Assembly (NCBI GenBank): GCA_016711345.1
Contig: JADJTD010000001.1
Coordinates: 2,790,001-2,854,000 of the forward strand
Length of the DNA: 64,000 nt
Direction of reading: 5' to 3'
Source: Chloracidobacterium sp.
Lineage (GTDB): Bacteria > Acidobacteriota > Blastocatellia > Pyrinomonadales > Pyrinomonadaceae
Part shown: piece after piece, positions 25,552 to 32,259 of the stretch
How the letters are laid out: each line of letters starts with the position of its first letter
Position numbering within the stretch: the stretch's first letter is position 1
Notes under the pieces: model-generated
The model's input: only the letters and a program-made list of their open reading frames with translations
What the model was told of the DNA's origin: nothing
Databases searched by the model: none
Translations under genes and position numbers: made by a program

Positions 25552-27024
25552 TTAGTAATAGGAAATTTCTCTAAGTATTAGTTTATTCGCTATTGGTTCG
25601 ATGTCATGACCAATATCAACTAAGGCTAGTTGCGAAATCCAGTTACCGTATGCGTCTAGCTTGTATTGATATCGAGTTGTTGCAAACAGTTTTCCGTCTC
25701 GGATGTCTTTTTCCGAAATACATCTGTCTTGCTCGTTGTACTCGAATAACGTTTGGGAGTAAGAGCCATTTGAGGCACGTCGCATTCGTTCTGTTAGATT
25801 GCCATTTCGATCAAACGTCGCGGTTTCCTTGACCATTAATCCGTTCTTAGCTGCGAATTCACTCTCCTTCGAGATCCCGTAATAACGTTGCTCAAGTTTT
25901 ATTTGTAGATTCTGAGTGTCCGTATAGCTTCTTTCCACAGGCATTCGTTCCTGTGATAGGACCGAAACGCGCGAACGCATTCCTCGGTAGTCGTAACTAG
26001 TTTGAAATATACTGTAAATCTTACCATCAGAACCATGGGTGATAACTTCCAAATGATTTCCATCTTCGTTGAACAGGTAAGTGTCTTTTGGTTTTGGCGT
26101 AATCGAATAGAGGTCAGTATCTGGGTCCTCCTTTTCCGCGACCTTAACTTTTACTAGCTTTACTTTGCCGACAAATCCATCATCTTCTGCATCACTAATT
26201 GCAAAAGCTCCGGTCTCTTTCACGGATGCGTCCCATGTAAGGCGGAGTTTCAGGACGTACGAGCCTGCAACTGCAAAATTAAGATTCTGGCCCGACGACA
26301 ACGATGACACTGCGACTCCGACGATGTTTCCATTCGTATCAACCACCGGCCCCCCACTCGAACCCGCAGAAATCGCAGCGTCAATTTGAACGAGTCCTTC
26401 GTCTTTCCTTATTCCGCTGATAATTCCGCTAGAAAGAGTATTTTCAAGTCCCCGCGGGCTCCCACCCACATAAATATCATCGCCTACTCCGAGTTTTTCT
26501 GGGTCAGCTAACATGAGTGCGGGTAACGCTAACCCGTCTACTTCAAAGACACAAAGATCGTGTTTTATATCTATTCCTACAATGCGTTTTATCGAATATT
26601 CAGTTGCAGATCCCACGACCTTTACCTTACCGGTCCACGCTCTTTTGAAGACGTGTAGATTGGAGACGATGAATGAACTAGTTGAACTTCCGGGCTTCTG
26701 ATTCAGAGTCGGAACGCCGATTCCAAACCTTCGACTAAGGTCATCCCAGTAGTCGCCAGTTTTCTTCGCAAGAAGCGCCGGCGGAACTCCATAAAAAAAG
26801 CCGCTACCCAGTGCCAGAGGCTTTCCATTGATATCTTGGGTCGTAACTAATACGAGTGATTTCGCAATTTTGTCCGCAATTTGTCTCGAAGTTAAAGACG
26901 TGACGACATATTTCGATGGCTTGCGTGGAGTCTTCTGGGCGACCAAGGTCGACGGACACAGGAATAAAAACACCGCCGATATCACGACGAGATAATCCCG
27001 GTAGGATCGATAGCTATGGTTCAT
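25552..27024 (-). CDS. Secreted trypsin-like serine protease with RHS/YD-like C-terminal region
   Basis: I prefer the ATG at 27024, which starts directly at a signal peptide (residues about 1-29, ending STLVAQ); the frame is open to an ATG at 27168. The 490-residue precursor has a trypsin-like core with His in VSNLHVFKRAW, Asp in IKHDLCVFEVDG and Ser in SAGSSGGPVVDTNG, so it should be active. From about residue 330 it has repeated short strands of YD/RHS type (TSYDYRGMRSRVSVL, TATFDRNGNLTERMRR, YQYKLDAYGNWISQ) ending EISYY. This tail resembles two other secreted proteins in the window (34536-35387 and, more weakly, 45483-46091). Confidence 0.85.
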   Translation of the reverse strand: MNHSYRSYRDYLVVISAVFLFLCPSTLVAQKTPRKPSKYVVTSLTSRQIADKIAKSLVLVTTQDINGKPLALGSGFFYGVPPALLAKKTGDYWDDLSRRFGIGVPTLNQKPGSSTSSFIVSNLHVFKRAWTGKVKVVGSATEYSIKRIVGIDIKHDLCVFEVDGLALPALMLADPEKLGVGDDIYVGGSPRGLENTLSSGIISGIRKDEGLVQIDAAISAGSSGGPVVDTNGNIVGVAVSSLSSGQNLNFAVAGSYVLKLRLTWDASVKETGAFAISDAEDDGFVGKVKLVKVKVAEKEDPDTDLYSITPKPKDTYLFNEDGNHLEVITHGSDGKIYSIFQTSYDYRGMRSRVSVLSQERMPVERSYTDTQNLQIKLEQRYYGISKESEFAAKNGLMVKETATFDRNGNLTERMRRASNGSYSQTLFEYNEQDRCISEKDIRDGKLFATTRYQYKLDAYGNWISQLALVDIGHDIEPIANKLILREISYY

Positions 27025-27168
27025 GGTGTTGACGGGTTTGGTTTTGCGGGCGCTGTTCGATGTGGCAGCTTGGAGCCAGGCGGCTAGTTTGCCGGGGTTG
27101 GTGGCATAGAGTTTATGCATAACGTCGTCACTTCTAATTTGTTGCTTTCGAGGCATAGTAGCATCCAT
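27025..27168 (-). other. In-frame coding-like extension before the protease signal peptide
   Basis: The frame of the protease gene is open upstream to ATG 27168. It would encode 48 residues (MPRKQQIRSDDVMHKLYATN, then PGKLAAWLQAATS) of good coding character that do not look like a leader. It may be the remnant of another gene joined to the protease, an alternative non-secreted start, or a small upstream ORF. I cannot decide from sequence alone. Confidence 0.4.
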
Positions 27169-27241
27169 TTGGATAAAAGCAAAGAAAGGCTATTCCAGAT
27201 GATCAAAAGGGATTATCGTGTCGTTGCACACATAAAATATA

Positions 27242-27270
27242 TTGACTTCTGTGCAAATATATGCTAGGAT
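27242..27270 (+). promoter_or_regulatory. Sigma-70-like promoter pointing into the ald leader
   Basis: TTGACT (27242-27247) and TAGGAT (27265-27270) are separated by exactly 17 bp. The predicted start is near 27277, about 400 bp before ald and with no ORF between. Confidence 0.5.
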
Positions 27271-27505
27271 GGTATCGCTTATTTATAGATATTTGACAAG
27301 CTAAACTTATGAGTCTGGAGTCTCAGTCTGAGAGTCGTGAGTGAGAGTACCGTTCCAACAAAGATCGTGGTGTTTTCCTGTGTGCCGTTGCTGTAACCTC
27401 AATATATGCAGAAGTTAAGGATTTGAGGACAATGTCTAATATTTTTTTCAAAAATCGCGGAACGCAGGCATTTTTCTGACCTTAACTCATTTATCTGCAA
27501 GGTTT

Positions 27506-27549
27506 ACAGCGTTCCACTCCGGTGTGTAGCGCTGTGGAACGGTGGAACG
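27506..27549. repeat. Competing hairpins with a duplicated gtggaacg unit
   Basis: cgttccac (27510-27517) can pair with gtggaacg at 27534-27541 or with an identical tandem copy at 27542-27549. A third option pairs acagcg (27506-27511) with cgctgt (27530-27535). Mutually exclusive pairing is possible, but the units also fit the local short-repeat style. Confidence 0.55.
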
Positions 27550-27684
27550 AAGAAAATGTTAGGATGCGGAACATCTGGTGTCGCTTTTTCCGTGAGTGGC
27601 AGAAATGATTTTTAATTTTCGTCAAAAAAACGTAAAATCAAGGATTCGACTTAATCGCAATTTTGTTTTGGAGAAAAATAATCT

Positions 27685-28815
27685 ATGAAGATCGGTTTAC
27701 CGAAGGAAATTAAAGACAACGAATACCGCGTTGGGCTGACGCCGGCGGGTGTTCAGGCGTTGGTGGGTGACGGGCACACGGTTTTTGTGCAAAAGACGGC
27801 GGGCGAGGGCTCGGGGTTTAAGGACGAGCAGTATGTGAAGGCAGGCGGGCAGCTTTTGGATACGGCGGACGAGATCTGGCAGGCCGGCGATATGATCGTC
27901 AAGGTCAAAGAGCCGGTCGCTCCGGAATATCCGCGAATGCGTGAGAATCAGCTGCTTTTCACCTATTTGCACCTCGCACCTGAGCTGGAATTGACCAAAC
28001 AGATGCTTGACCGCAAAGTTACCGGCGTTGCATACGAGACGATCACGTCCAACGGCCGCTTGCCGCTGCTGACGCCGATGTCCGAAGTTGCGGGCCGCAT
28101 GTCGGTGCAGGTCGGAGCGACTTACCTTGAAAAAATGAACGGCGGAAAGGGAATTTTGCTGGGCGGCGTTCCGGGAGTTCCGGCAGCGAACGTCGTCATT
28201 ATCGGCGGCGGTATCGTAGGCACCGAAGCTGCGAAAATGGCTGTCGGACTTGGTGCTAAAGTTACGATCATTGATCGCGACCTCGACCGCTTGCGTCAGC
28301 TTGACGATATTTTCCTTTCGAAGGTGCAGACGCTCGCTTCGTCGCGTTACGCCATCGAAGAAGCTATTTCGCATGCCGATCTTGTGGTTGGCGCAGTGCT
28401 TGTTGTCGGTGCGGCCGCTCCGAAGCTCGTAACACGCGACATGCTGCACTTGATCCCATCAGGCTCCGTTCTCGTAGACGTTGCCGTCGATCAGGGCGGA
28501 TGTTTTGAGACGACACACGCGACGACGCATTCGAATCCGACTTATTACGAAGAAGGCGTTCTCCATTATTGCGTCGCAAATATGCCAGGTGCTGTGCCGC
28601 GAACTTCGACATTCGCATTGACCAACGCAACATTGCCGTACGCACAGGCTCTTGCTGGCAAAGGTTTTGAAAAGGCGATCGCCGACGACGCAGGACTTCG
28701 CGAAGGTGTTAACACTTACGCAGGTAAACTGACTTACGAGGCAGTTGCGACTTCGCAAAACCTCGAATACACGCCGCTCGATTCGCTGCTTGATCTGAAG
28801 TCGGCAGCTGCTTAA
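27685..28815 (+). CDS. ald: Alanine dehydrogenase
   Basis: The 376-residue protein has the exact family length. It begins with IGLPKEIKDNEYRVGLTP and has the pyruvate/alanine site residues in the YLHLAPELELTKQMLDRKVTG region. A Rossmann motif VIIGGGIVGTEAAKMAVGLGA follows, and then a conserved HYCVANMPGAVPRTST segment. It catalyses reversible NAD-dependent deamination of alanine to pyruvate and ammonia in the cytoplasm. It is alone in its transcript, preceded by a long gene-free region and followed by an inverted repeat. Confidence 0.96.
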   Translation: MKIGLPKEIKDNEYRVGLTPAGVQALVGDGHTVFVQKTAGEGSGFKDEQYVKAGGQLLDTADEIWQAGDMIVKVKEPVAPEYPRMRENQLLFTYLHLAPELELTKQMLDRKVTGVAYETITSNGRLPLLTPMSEVAGRMSVQVGATYLEKMNGGKGILLGGVPGVPAANVVIIGGGIVGTEAAKMAVGLGAKVTIIDRDLDRLRQLDDIFLSKVQTLASSRYAIEEAISHADLVVGAVLVVGAAAPKLVTRDMLHLIPSGSVLVDVAVDQGGCFETTHATTHSNPTYYEEGVLHYCVANMPGAVPRTSTFALTNATLPYAQALAGKGFEKAIADDAGLREGVNTYAGKLTYEAVATSQNLEYTPLDSLLDLKSAAA

Positions 28816-28834
28816 AGATCGGCAGATATTTTTT

Positions 28835-28898
28835 GCCACGAATTACACGAATTGCACGAATTCGAAATTTGATTCGTGACCTTTGTGTAATTCGTGGC
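28835..28898. repeat. Inverted repeat with 9-bp cacgaatt units
   Basis: gccacgaattacac (28835-28848) and gtgtaattcgtggc (28885-28898) are perfect reverse complements. The left arm is three 9-bp units (ccacgaatt, acacgaatt, gcacgaatt). The right arm ends 14 bp before the ATG of the DUF512 gene. Confidence 0.88.
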
Positions 28899-28904
28899 TA
28901 ATTT
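28899..28904 (+). promoter_or_regulatory. Candidate -10 element (TAATTT) of the DUF512 gene
   Basis: TAATTT directly follows the inverted repeat and predicts a start at about 28911, 2 nt before the ATG. No Shine-Dalgarno sequence lies between. Confidence 0.35.
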
Positions 28905-28912
28905 CTTTAAAG

Positions 28913-30352
28913 ATGTACGAGTTTGCAGTAGAGCCAGCCATTACAAAACTTCGCCGTCCGGGCGTGATCATTACTGAGGTCGAACCGGGCAGTCTTGGCG
29001 AAGAGCTTGAGTTGCGTCCAGATGATCGCATCGTTCGCGTCAATGGCAGGCCTGTTCGTGATTACCTTGATTTTCGTTTTCAAACGGGTGGCGAAACCGA
29101 ATTGACGTTTCAAATAAAAAAGACCAACGGCGAGACTCATGACATCGAATTTGACCGCGAAGAAGGCGAAGACCTCGGGCTGATGTTCGAACAGATCGTG
29201 CCTCGCCAATGCGCCAATGAATGCATCTTCTGTTTTTGCAAGGGCAACCCTGAAGACGCGAGGCCTTCGCTTTTCGTTCGAGACGAAGACATTCGTCTTT
29301 CGTTTCTCTACGGCAATTACACAACACTCTCGTCGATTACTGAAGACGAGATGAAACGCATCATCGAGCAGCGTTTATCGCCGCAATACGTCTCGGTTCA
29401 TGCGACTGATCTCAAGACGCGAGCGTATCTGCTCGGCGTCGAAGAATCACGTGCGGACATTTCGGACAAATTAGAGCGCCTGCTCGCAGCCGATATTGAA
29501 CTTCACGCACAGGTCGTTTTATGTCCGGAGATAAATGACGGAGCGATCCTGGAAAAAACATTGCGTGACCTCGCATCGCATTATCCTAAGGTCGTTTCGA
29601 CGGCCGTTGTGCCGGTTGCGTTGACTCGCTACAATACCGACGAACGCCTTACCCGCGTTACGCCCGAATTTTGCCGCAGAACAATAAAAGAAATTGAAAA
29701 ACTGCAAAAAGAATTTCGCAAGACGCTTGGCGTAACTTTTGCTTTTCTGGGCGATGAAATTTACATAAAAGCCGGTGCCGAAATACCATCGCGGCGGCAT
29801 TACGGCAACTATCCGCAGATCGAAGACGGCGTAGGAATGGTGCGGTCGTTCGTGAATGCGTTTGAAAAGTTATTGTCAGAACCACCTGCGGTAGCTGTAG
29901 GTTCAACGCTGCGGGCAAAGAAGATCGATCACCGTACACATCCAGAAGCAATCGTTCCGTCAGATGTGCATATATCTGATCTTCAGCCACCCGCTACCGC
30001 AGGTGGTTCTGACTTGTTCGGAACTTTCCTTACAGGCGAAATGTTCGCTCCGATCCTGCGTGAACAGATAGATAAATACAACGAGCTGAGAGGTTCGCGA
30101 CTGAGTGTTTTAGCCGTTCCAAACACCTATTTCGGCGGCGATGTTTCGGTTGCGGGATTGTTAACGGGCCAAGATCTGATCGCGATGAAAGATAAGATAA
30201 AGGGCGATTTCGTTATCATCCCTAAGGCCACAATAAAATCGGACGAACCGATCTTTCTAGACGGAATGACTTATGAAGAATTGAGATCGAAATTTGATGT
30301 CCCCGTTTATGATGTGGACACGGCAGGTCTGATTAGCTATTTGACAACTTAA
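28913..30352 (+). CDS. DUF512 radical-SAM-like protein with N-terminal PDZ domain
   Basis: From ATG 28913 the protein has 479 residues. A PDZ-like part (GVIITEVEPGSLGEELEL, about 17-75) is followed by the iron-sulfur motif C100-xxx-C104-xx-C107 (CANECIFCFC). A core (FLYGNYTTLSS, YVSVHATDLKTR, VLCPEINDG) and the C-terminal DUF512 region (LAVPNTYFGGDVSVAGLLTG, IFLDGMT) follow. Such proteins are conserved in Firmicutes and Acidobacteriota; the reaction is unknown. The stretch of residues 322-367 carries two copies of a palindromic element in opposite orientation (SEPPAVAVGS and PPATAGGSD), absent from ordinary family members as far as I recall. Confidence 0.93.
   Translation: MYEFAVEPAITKLRRPGVIITEVEPGSLGEELELRPDDRIVRVNGRPVRDYLDFRFQTGGETELTFQIKKTNGETHDIEFDREEGEDLGLMFEQIVPRQCANECIFCFCKGNPEDARPSLFVRDEDIRLSFLYGNYTTLSSITEDEMKRIIEQRLSPQYVSVHATDLKTRAYLLGVEESRADISDKLERLLAADIELHAQVVLCPEINDGAILEKTLRDLASHYPKVVSTAVVPVALTRYNTDERLTRVTPEFCRRTIKEIEKLQKEFRKTLGVTFAFLGDEIYIKAGAEIPSRRHYGNYPQIEDGVGMVRSFVNAFEKLLSEPPAVAVGSTLRAKKIDHRTHPEAIVPSDVHISDLQPPATAGGSDLFGTFLTGEMFAPILREQIDKYNELRGSRLSVLAVPNTYFGGDVSVAGLLTGQDLIAMKDKIKGDFVIIPKATIKSDEPIFLDGMTYEELRSKFDVPVYDVDTAGLISYLTT
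29876..29903 (+). repeat. In-gene palindromic element, copy 1
   Basis: tcagaaccacctgcggtagc (29876-29895) is the exact reverse complement of the core of copy 2 at 29993-30012. Its continuation tgtaggtt makes the unit itself an imperfect palindrome. It is read in frame as SEPPAVAVGS (residues 322-331 of the DUF512 protein). Confidence 0.85.
29986..30012 (-). repeat. In-gene palindromic element, copy 2 (opposite orientation)
   Basis: gctaccgcaggtggttctga (29993-30012) is the 20-bp reverse complement of copy 1. With its left flank it folds as ccacccgc-tacc-gcaggtgg. It is read in frame as PPATAGGSD (residues 359-367). Confidence 0.85.
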
Positions 30353-30354
30353 AA

Positions 30355-30379
30355 GAGACAAGTCGTTAAGACTTGCCTC
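30355..30379. terminator. Hairpin between convergent genes
   Basis: gagacaagtc (30355-30364) pairs with gacttgcctc (30370-30379) with one mismatch and a 5-nt loop. It sits between the ends of the DUF512 and TonB-family genes. There is no strong T run, so use as a bidirectional terminator is likely but not certain. Confidence 0.5.
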
Positions 30380-30400
30380 TCACTAACGATCCACACGGCA

Positions 30401-31204
30401 TTACTTTGTAAAGTTGTAAACGATCACGCCTGTTACTTTCACCGGCATTTTGCCGAGGTAGGTCGGGCTAAATTTAGCCTGCCATGCGGCTCGTTCAGCA
30501 ACCCCTCGGAACAACGCATTGCCGTTGATGGCTTTCGCGGAGACTACTTTGCCGTTTTCATCGATCGTTACCTGCACATCCACTTTGCCTTGAAGGTTCA
30601 GAGCGACCGCTGCGGCCGGATATGGTGGTTTTGGCAGATAGGTAGCTTTTCCGTTGACCGGGCCTGCAGACCTAACAACCGTCGGCTTTATTTCGACTGG
30701 TTTCTTAATTACAGGCGGTGGCTCCGGAATTGGTTCCGGCTCGGTTGGTTCGACTTGTCGCACGATACCGTCAGGGCTGCCGTCGGTGCTATCTCTATCT
30801 CGCCCGCCTCCACTCGGATTGTCTGGACCAATAGGTGCGGGATCTGGTGAGTTCCATGTTTCAAATGAGGTTGGCACAGTTGAGATCGTCGTCGGGATGC
30901 TGTTTGGTTTGTCCATCGGAGCGACGTATGAGGGTTTTGTCGGTAGATCGCTGGTCGATTGCGATGGAATCCGAGCTGTCTGTAAACGCTGCGGCTTTAG
31001 TTCGGGAGCGGCGATCTCGGGCGGGGCAACTACTGTCGCTAATTCAAAACTGTCATTTCCCAAGCCGTAATCTGAAGCGTAAATACTAATTACGACCGCC
31101 GTGACGAACAATATTCCAACCACGATAGACGACACCATGAAGTAACTACGGCGATTGTGGAAGTCTGCTCCTTCCGGTTCTGTTTCGATCAATTTGTCAA
31201 ACAT
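30401..31204 (-). CDS. TonB family protein (energy transducer)
   Basis: A strong Shine-Dalgarno (aggagg) precedes the ATG at 31204. The 267-residue protein has a cytoplasmic N-terminus of about 23 residues, one membrane helix (VSSIVVGILFVTAVVISIY), a long Pro/Glu/Lys-rich periplasmic linker, and a C-terminal TonB domain. That domain is marked by PKPPYPAAAVALNLQGKVDV, IDENGKVVSAKAINGNALF and a final YNFTK. It would couple the proton-motive force to TonB receptors, possibly including the two in this window. No exbB or exbD lies next to it. Confidence 0.92.
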   Translation of the reverse strand: MFDKLIETEPEGADFHNRRSYFMVSSIVVGILFVTAVVISIYASDYGLGNDSFELATVVAPPEIAAPELKPQRLQTARIPSQSTSDLPTKPSYVAPMDKPNSIPTTISTVPTSFETWNSPDPAPIGPDNPSGGGRDRDSTDGSPDGIVRQVEPTEPEPIPEPPPVIKKPVEIKPTVVRSAGPVNGKATYLPKPPYPAAAVALNLQGKVDVQVTIDENGKVVSAKAINGNALFRGVAERAAWQAKFSPTYLGKMPVKVTGVIVYNFTK

Positions 31205-31278
31205 TTTTAATCCTCCTAACGCCGGTGCCGTGCGTTCTGCTTACTTAGACACCAAGCAGGCACGTTTGTTCCAGAGGA

Positions 31279-32259
31279 TCAGGAATTTTTGATCGAGATG
31301 ATCTCAGCGGCTATGCTTACGGCGATCTCTTCGGGAGTGCGGCTGTTAATGGATATGCCGATAGGTGTGTGGATCTGCAAAAGACGTTCCTTTGAAAATC
31401 CATCTTTTTCGAGAGTGTTTAGCAGAGTTTTCATCTTGGCTTTGCTGCCTAGAACCCCAAAATATCTAAACTCCTTATCAAAAAGACTGCGGATCACAAT
31501 CTCATCCGACTTAAATCCAAGCGTCATTACGACGACATAGGTATCTATTCCCGATGGAATAAATTGGGCGATGTTCTCATAGCGTTCGATGATGGTTATC
31601 CCATCGGCAAATTGATTTTTAGCGAGTGTGTTTAATTCAGGCCGATCATCAAAGATCGAAATGCGAAAATCCATTCGGGACATCAATTCCGAGAGAGCCA
31701 ATGCACAATGCCCTCCGCCGATAATGAAAAGTGTGTGTTTTGGGCCGAGTCGTTCGCGATAAACGAAACTGTTTTCACTCTTTTTTATAAAAGTGATCGC
31801 AAGTTCGTTTTCAGTGTCTTCTATAATTTGAAATCTCGAATCTGAAATTTCAAATACTTGTGGCTTTCCTTTGGTCAGGCATTCGATGATCTGTTGAATT
31901 GTTTCGAGATCATCAGGTTCCAGTCTTTTTATGATTATTGTCTGTTTACCAGAGCAGATCATTCCGCTCGAATGAGACGCGTTCTTTTGATGAACCTGCT
32001 CTATTATTGTTGCTTTTCGGAAGGCAGTCGTTATCACTCCCGGTTCTGACAAGAGCTGTCGACTTTGTTCGACGAGATTTACTTCCATCACGCCGCCGCC
32101 GATGCTGCCGCATAACTCACCGTCTTCACCGATCGCCATTTTGTATCCCGCTCGTCCGGGACTGCTGCCGGAACTTTCGGCGACAATCAGCAGCATCACC
32201 GATTCATTTTTTTTCAATCGGCTGGCGACAAATTGCCATAGCTCGGATTCCTTGCTCAT
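31279..32259 (-). CDS. xdhC: XdhC/CoxI family molybdenum-cofactor protein
   Basis: The 326-residue protein has the XdhC layout. An N-terminal XdhC_CoxI part is marked by SSGSSPGRAGYKMAIGEDGELCGSIGGGVME. A C-terminal Rossmann part follows with FIIGGGHCALALSELMSRMDFRISIFDDR. XdhC binds sulfurated molybdenum cofactor and hands it to xanthine dehydrogenase. Its ATG overlaps the xdhB stop codon by 4 bp (32256-32259), so it is translated with the large subunit. Residue integrity suggests it is functional. Confidence 0.93.
   Translation of the reverse strand: MSKESELWQFVASRLKKNESVMLLIVAESSGSSPGRAGYKMAIGEDGELCGSIGGGVMEVNLVEQSRQLLSEPGVITTAFRKATIIEQVHQKNASHSSGMICSGKQTIIIKRLEPDDLETIQQIIECLTKGKPQVFEISDSRFQIIEDTENELAITFIKKSENSFVYRERLGPKHTLFIIGGGHCALALSELMSRMDFRISIFDDRPELNTLAKNQFADGITIIERYENIAQFIPSGIDTYVVVMTLGFKSDEIVIRSLFDKEFRYFGVLGSKAKMKTLLNTLEKDGFSKERLLQIHTPIGISINSRTPEEIAVSIAAEIISIKNS

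Larger units (their letters stand above)
27169..27684 (+). other. Gene-free structured region before ald, candidate non-coding RNA or long leader
   Basis: No ORF with coding character lies in this stretch. It holds a near-consensus plus-strand promoter (27242-27270), an agtct-type repeat (27311-27349), a long-range stem tgcaga/gttaagg with ccttaac/tctgca (27407-27420 with 27480-27499), and competing hairpins built on cgttccac/gtggaacg (27510-27549). Transcription from the promoter would give about 400 nt before ald. A weak ggag lies 13 bp before the ald ATG. Confidence 0.5.

Noticed and set aside
27293..27298. Second promoter with TTGACA in the ald leader
   Set aside because: The -35 is perfect but no acceptable -10 lies 16-18 bp downstream.
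27697..28449. Minus-strand ORF (250 codons) opposite ald
   Set aside because: Antisense shadow of a highly conserved gene; sequence is Arg/His-rich and without motifs.
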